Shown in pieces: positions 59,035-64,000 of a stretch of 64,000 nt of DNA. The number at the start of each line of letters is the position of its first letter. The first letter of the stretch is position 1. This DNA comes from Blasia pusilla. Lineage: Eukaryota; Marchantiophyta; Marchantiopsida; Blasiales. The translations under genes and the position numbers were made by a program. The notes under the pieces are model-generated. The model was not told the origin of the DNA and did no database searches. It saw only the letters and a program-made list of their open reading frames with translations. Location: NCBI GenBank assembly GCA_050084515.1, contig CM114273.1:22754001-22818000 (forward strand). The letters run 5' to 3'.

Positions 59035-59690
59035 GTCATATTGGCAACGGATTGTACTTTGTACATGTGTGATTCGCATCTAGAACTAGAATTTGTCAAA
59101 ACTTCTCAAGATGTATCTCCAATTGCTTTGTAGCCCCCTCTTTACAATTTAGAACCCCTTTAGAACATATTTAAGTTTTGGAGCTTCGAGTGTTCATAAA
59201 GGAGAAGGATACTTGGCTCCAAACTAGTAGGGAGATAAGGTTGGGTTCACCATCTAGATAATCTATTATATCTAATATTAATTTTTTATTTTACTATTAT
59301 TATTATTATAGAACAACTTTTTGATTTTCAAATACCTTTCCTTTTGACACCTCACCCTCCCTAACAATAAGGATCATTCAAACTTGATTAAGAAATCACT
59401 CAACAATTTGGAGTATTAGTCAACTCATTAGTAATACTAGTTAGAACCCCTAAGGAACCGATGCAGGGGTCTTGTAATTACCTTTGCATGATCCCATTAA
59501 GATTGAAAAAAATATTCTTTAGGAATGTATTGACATGTGTCTATGTGACCCCATTTAAGGTGGCAAAAGTATTTTAGGATTCTAGTAACTAATTGCATCC
59601 TCCAATTAGAATATAAAATTTTACCTTAGTGATACATAATAAAAAATTAAAATCATTAACCAAAGCACCAAATATGTATGTACGTCAGCT

Positions 59691-62600
59691 GTATGGTTAT
59701 GGTATTGTTTAGACCAGTAAAGTGAACGGGAACAAGGAGAGGAAAGGAAAAGTGAAGTGGAAAGGCGCAAGGAAAACCGAATAATATGTGGATATGAAGG
59801 CAGCAAGTGGTCGGCGAATTCAAATACTCGCCGGCGATTGATCGCCGGCCTCCATAACCTGTCCGGAAAGGGAGGGGGGAAATATGAGATTTCGAAAATG
59901 AACGGATGGGGAAAACGCAGCGCCGGAATACAACCTACCAATAGCAAATTTAGATTAAAAAATTAGATAAAATATCCCGAAGTCCATAAATCAGTCACCC
60001 ATAAAACTCCCCAAACCACCCGTTAAACTCCTCAAACCCTGATTGGCAAACGGTGACATGAATAGAGGGTACGGAGTTTGCAATGGTGAGGAAGTCCACA
60101 CACACTACTTCCACTCGGTATCTGAAACGCATCAAGTGGACAAGATGAATACTCGACATGTAAGTGCATGTTTTGTCCTCTTTGTGGATTTGGAATTCGA
60201 TGCTGACACCAGCCCGACAGCCAATTGGAGTCGTGAAGTTTCCAAACTTTCCAACTGAGGCAAATGGCTGGCGAAATAGAGTTTCCGCCCTCGTCGGTTT
60301 TTCCCCGACCACCAAAAGGCCTGATCCGAAACCGCCGAAGATTTCCCAACTTTTCTCCAGGTCTAACAATGCAAAGAAACTGTATCTGCAGAAAGAGAGG
60401 AGATAGCAACGAGTGATTCCAAACGGAAAATGCGATGATGTGAGGGTTCTCATTCCCAACTGGAGACCTTCGGCAACGTGTCTGTGAGAGCTGGAGATGA
60501 ATCGATCTTTGTCAAGATATTGATCGCATTCAGAGATTGCGCGAGATGGAGGCCTGGATCATCGATCACGCCGGACCTCAATGACGGACTGAGAAGGAAA
60601 TGCAGATGGAAAGGATACATCTGCTCTCAGCTGAGGTCTACCCGTAAGAGCAGACGACTCAGGAACAACGGTGGAAGCGTCACATCTGCTCTCACTGAGA
60701 TCGATCACGAATCCCAGCGATTGTAGAAGCAATCGCTGTCACCGGGCCTACATTCCGACGAACCCGCTGTCTTGTGCACTGGGCCAGTCGCTGACGGTGT
60801 GGAGAGAAATTAGAATGTGTTCAGCCCGGAGGATTCCTCCACCAAATCCGGTGGAAGAGAAGTGGAGTCTTCTCGTGCGGTGCGGACCTCAAAACCTGGT
60901 ATCGGCTGACTTGAGGGAAGAGGAGGTGAATCGAAGCTCCGGGAAGCAGTGGTTCAGAATGGTCCCCCGTCGTCATCCCAGCGACGATCCTCTACAAACT
61001 CCTCCGCGTATCGCAGCCACACAGTCGTCGACGGTATTCGACTGGAACCAAGATCGAGCCACGATTTAGCCTGGCGAGCTCGCAGAATTGCGATTAATTA
61101 GTTGATCTTGTCGCCCAGTGCCTTCAAGCTCAAGTCTGGCTACGCTCCCACAAATAGGAGGGAAGCAGCCGCTCAAGCATAATAAAAGAAACGAGGGAGC
61201 CGCTCTAGCAACATCCAACGCTGCGAATAAAAATAGGCCACAAGCGGCCGTTATGGAGGAGTAGACACTTGTAACTGGCTACAATTGTCGTCCAGAGACC
61301 CCGGCCCAGGCAATGCTGACGGCAGAAACGAGTCAAACTACGAGGTCAAGTCTCGAGATCATAATAAATACGTCCACTCGCCAATTTGGAGAGAGAGAGA
61401 GAGCTTGCAACTCGGGGCTTTAACGGTGCGCACCGCAACAGACACTTTTGCCTTCAGATCCTGGACTCCCGAGTGTAGACAACACCCTCGAGCCACAGTC
61501 GTCGATCTCTTGGACATCACGCTGACAAGTCGCAGGCCCATTTGCCGCGACAGACAAAGTGTCACACAAGTGCAAACCCGAAGACAATGCTGAATAAACT
61601 AGAAGGATCCTCGCGTCAGGATGGGGAGGGGCTCAAGATCTGTTACTCCCGAGTCCTGCCTTTTTCCTGGCGACGATTGTTAAAACTCCTGCATATTCCT
61701 CCGGATCGTCTCGACTCCCTACGGCGGTCGACTCTAGAGTCTAGACTATCCAACTTCGTCAATCCGGCGACAGAATACGTAAGCTTCGTATGACGGGGCA
61801 CAACTCGAAGTAGTTGCCCTGAAGACACACGCACAGCTCAGATTATAATAAGATGTGTTTTATCGTCACCCTGAAGGAACCCTGGCAGTTTAGGCGCAGG
61901 ACCCTACTGCGAAAAGCTGCGGTGAGGAAAGCGGGGAGAGGTAAGTCAGTTCAGATGAGTGCAGCAAATCCTATTGGGGAGCACGCACTGTTTACACCAA
62001 TTGGAGGGATGGATGACCCAGAGGATGCTCGCGGTGCAGGCAGTCGGCTGGCATCAGCGGATCCCTATTTCGGAATGAATATTCCCAAGTAGCGATGGAC
62101 ACCACGCCACGAGGACGAATGGAACCTGCAGACCCCATAAAGTATTCCGAGGGGGTGAGATCCGGAAAGTCAGAAACACCTTAACTTCAATTTCCATACG
62201 GAATGTACTACTGCTTCGTAGAGGAAGGAAGCCTAGATCCCGGCCTCTCTTTCGCGCAGTCTCCAGGAAACTGCCAGTTTCCATAAACCTGGAAGTCTCC
62301 ATCCGGAAGCTCGCGCAAGTGGAATTCCATTGGAACAATACAATAATGGACACACACCTGTGTCGGAGTCATCCATCGACGTCACCCGATCCGAGCCCGG
62401 CGTGATTCGCTCACGCACTAGAATCAAACCAGATGGGAGAACCGAAAGTTCCGTAGTTTTGTTCCAACTTCCACCGCAGTTCTTTCACTCTGCGAGTCTG
62501 CATCTTTGATTCTTTCTTTCTTTCTGTGAGATGGGAGTGTCAGTGACAGTTGCAGTCGCAGTCGCACATTTGGAGGGCTGGGGACACAGGCAGTCAGGCG

Positions 62601-64000
62601 GACGCGCGAGATCTCTGATCTTCCCGTTCCGTAGGACCAGGAGCGTAATATTCTCACTTCTTCTGCCTTTTAAGATCATCGCCACGAGACGTACCTACGC
62701 TATTGTAGCATGTACATACGGTACCGGAAGGGTGAAGAATTCGAGAGACCTCCACCGAATCCATATAATCTCACGTTGCCAGATGGGCGAGGGCTAGCGG
62801 GGGTGGCACACTGACTGATCTGGAATTCGAAATGCGCATGAAGGAACTGTGCGAAGAGAAATTGGCGGGCGCCATCTTGTGAGACGCGGCCAAGAGACAG
62901 ACGCACATAGAATCATGGCAGTCATGAAGAGCGGTGTCAGAATTGTCGCGCTGAGCTGCACGTTGGGAGATCGTGCGTTGGGCTCAAGCATGCCATCTCA
63001 TCACATATCCGGACAACCTGAATCACGCCTTCCCATGCCCATTTCCGAGTCGCTCCCAGACTCATAGCGCAATCCCTCCCCATTGGGATCCCACTCGAAT
63101 TAAAAAAACCATTCGGCGACTTTTTCACCACGTGCTTTCTCTACTGATGCGCGCAGGACGCCCCCCTTCTCCGAGGCGCGTCCTCGTTCCGTCGCTGACA
63201 GTTGGAGAGCGGATGATCCGCCTCCACCCCAAACAGGATCGCGAATCGACAGTGGTACTATCCGTGGTGCGCTCTCGGACAGATAGTGCAACCGCCATTT
63301 CAGTGAAAACTTGCACAACGTGAGATGTGGGACTCAACCAGTGGACCCGAGAGTGGAGAGGGGTATTTCCGGGATCTGGGACCTCACCACTCCATCCCAA
63401 TGGCTTCACTCAGCAGCTCAGCCCTACTCCAATTCCTCCTGATCGCAATTTCCCAGGATCTCTAGAACCGTTTCCCGGTGGGGTAGTATTCTTCCGAATT
63501 ACTTCTTGCCGTCGAATCTATTCTCAGTTTCGAAACCGGAAGCTGCTATTAATAAGCGTATGGGACGGGAGCCAATCAATGGTGAACACAGCGTATATTT
63601 TAAGCATTTCTATGCAATTCTGCGCTCACGAAAGCTGACAATTTAGAACTATACATACCTGTATATATAATTCTCAACTCTCCGCCTCTCTCGCTCGGTG
63701 CTCGCGGGTCAACATTGCCGAATCGACATATCTAAACTCAGAGTTCCCCGCGAACCGCACAGTGGTTTAAGAAAGGCGCCAACTGATTCGACAACATATG
63801 GATGGCCTCTCTCGCCCAAGGCTTCATCCAAACCGAAGCCCTTCCTTCACAACTCTGCCGGGTGCCATATAGACCTTGTGAACGTTGATCGCAAGGGGCG
63901 AGCACTAGTATCTCACGAGACGGTGCGCGCGAAGTTCATCCGCGAAACCTCCGTCGTGATATGGACGCAGGCATGTACCTCGCTCCTACCCTCACCTGCT
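59691..64000. other. GC-richer region without an identified gene
   Basis: Composition changes near 59.7 kb to higher G+C with many CG dinucleotides, as in the leader of the sucrose transporter. Several frames of 80-130 codons exist on both strands, but none shows a motif or codon pattern I can defend. A TATATATAA box-like sequence lies near 63663. The region may be the promoter and leader of a gene beyond the right edge, or a non-coding transcription unit. A short (GA)7-like run lies at 61390-61403. Confidence 0.4.

Larger units (their letters stand above)
53321..59690. other. AT-rich intergenic region
   Basis: About 6.4 kb of AT-rich sequence without recognisable protein or RNA genes. It holds short homopolymer tracts and a few small hairpins (listed separately). 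56.2-56.7 and 57.1-57.6 kb are somewhat less AT-rich but show no motif. Confidence 0.5.

Noticed and set aside
60478-61069. Possible genes at 60.5-61.1 kb and other frames up to 63.6 kb
   Set aside because: Length is explained by high G+C; composition is Arg/Ser/Pro-rich on both strands and no domain can be recognised.

Overview
The window looks like nuclear DNA of a land plant, most likely a non-seed plant such as a bryophyte or lycophyte. Two intact intron-containing plant genes are present: a sucrose/H+ symporter and a chloroplast bestrophin-type chloride channel. The rest is a repeat-rich landscape of Ty3/gypsy, Ty1/copia and CACTA-like elements, satellites and microsatellites. The species cannot be named from the sequence. 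The non-seed placement is an inference from the style of the retroelements and from a DNA-methylase-like gene.

Layout. 0-10 kb holds decayed host-gene and transposon pieces: a pure CT tract, an LRR (PII-2-like) pseudogene, a GA tract, a DOG1-domain pseudogene, a CACTA-like MITE, a retroelement gag-protease with many in-frame stops, and LTR-like repeats. 10.8-24.4 kb holds the most unusual object: a long multi-exon minus-strand gene, now degenerate. It carries a ParB/sulfiredoxin-like domain, a region resembling the C-terminal part of plant NT-C2 proteins, and a DPPY-type (N4/N6) DNA methyltransferase. Its last intron and 3' flank are packed with palindromic ~27-bp motifs. A solo gypsy LTR has inserted into it. 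24.8-29.3 kb is a 5'-truncated Ty3/gypsy element with RT, RNase H, integrase, polypurine tract and 3' LTR. 30-41.4 kb contains two oppositely oriented blocks of a ~151-bp tandem repeat, another solo LTR, two copia fragments, a cluster of GGATCTTAAGATCC dyads, a perfect 38-bp inverted repeat and a 279-codon open frame of unknown origin. 41.4-44.5 kb has more LTR-like repeats. 44.6-53 kb is a gene island: the sucrose transporter (+, 4 exons) and the VCCN1/bestrophin-like gene (-, 4 exons), arranged tail to tail. 53-59.7 kb is AT-rich and without recognisable genes. 59.7-64 kb is GC-richer, with no gene I can identify.

A theme runs through all the decayed coding sequences. Reading frames are largely kept, but are broken by stops that are overwhelmingly TAG and TGA and rarely TAA. 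This fits C-to-T change at CAG and CGA codons, the CHG and CG contexts of plant cytosine methylation. The two intact genes show no such stops. The sucrose transporter would load or retrieve sucrose at the plasma or vacuolar membrane, and the bestrophin-like channel would tune ion balance across the thylakoid. They are neighbours, with no evidence of a shared pathway.
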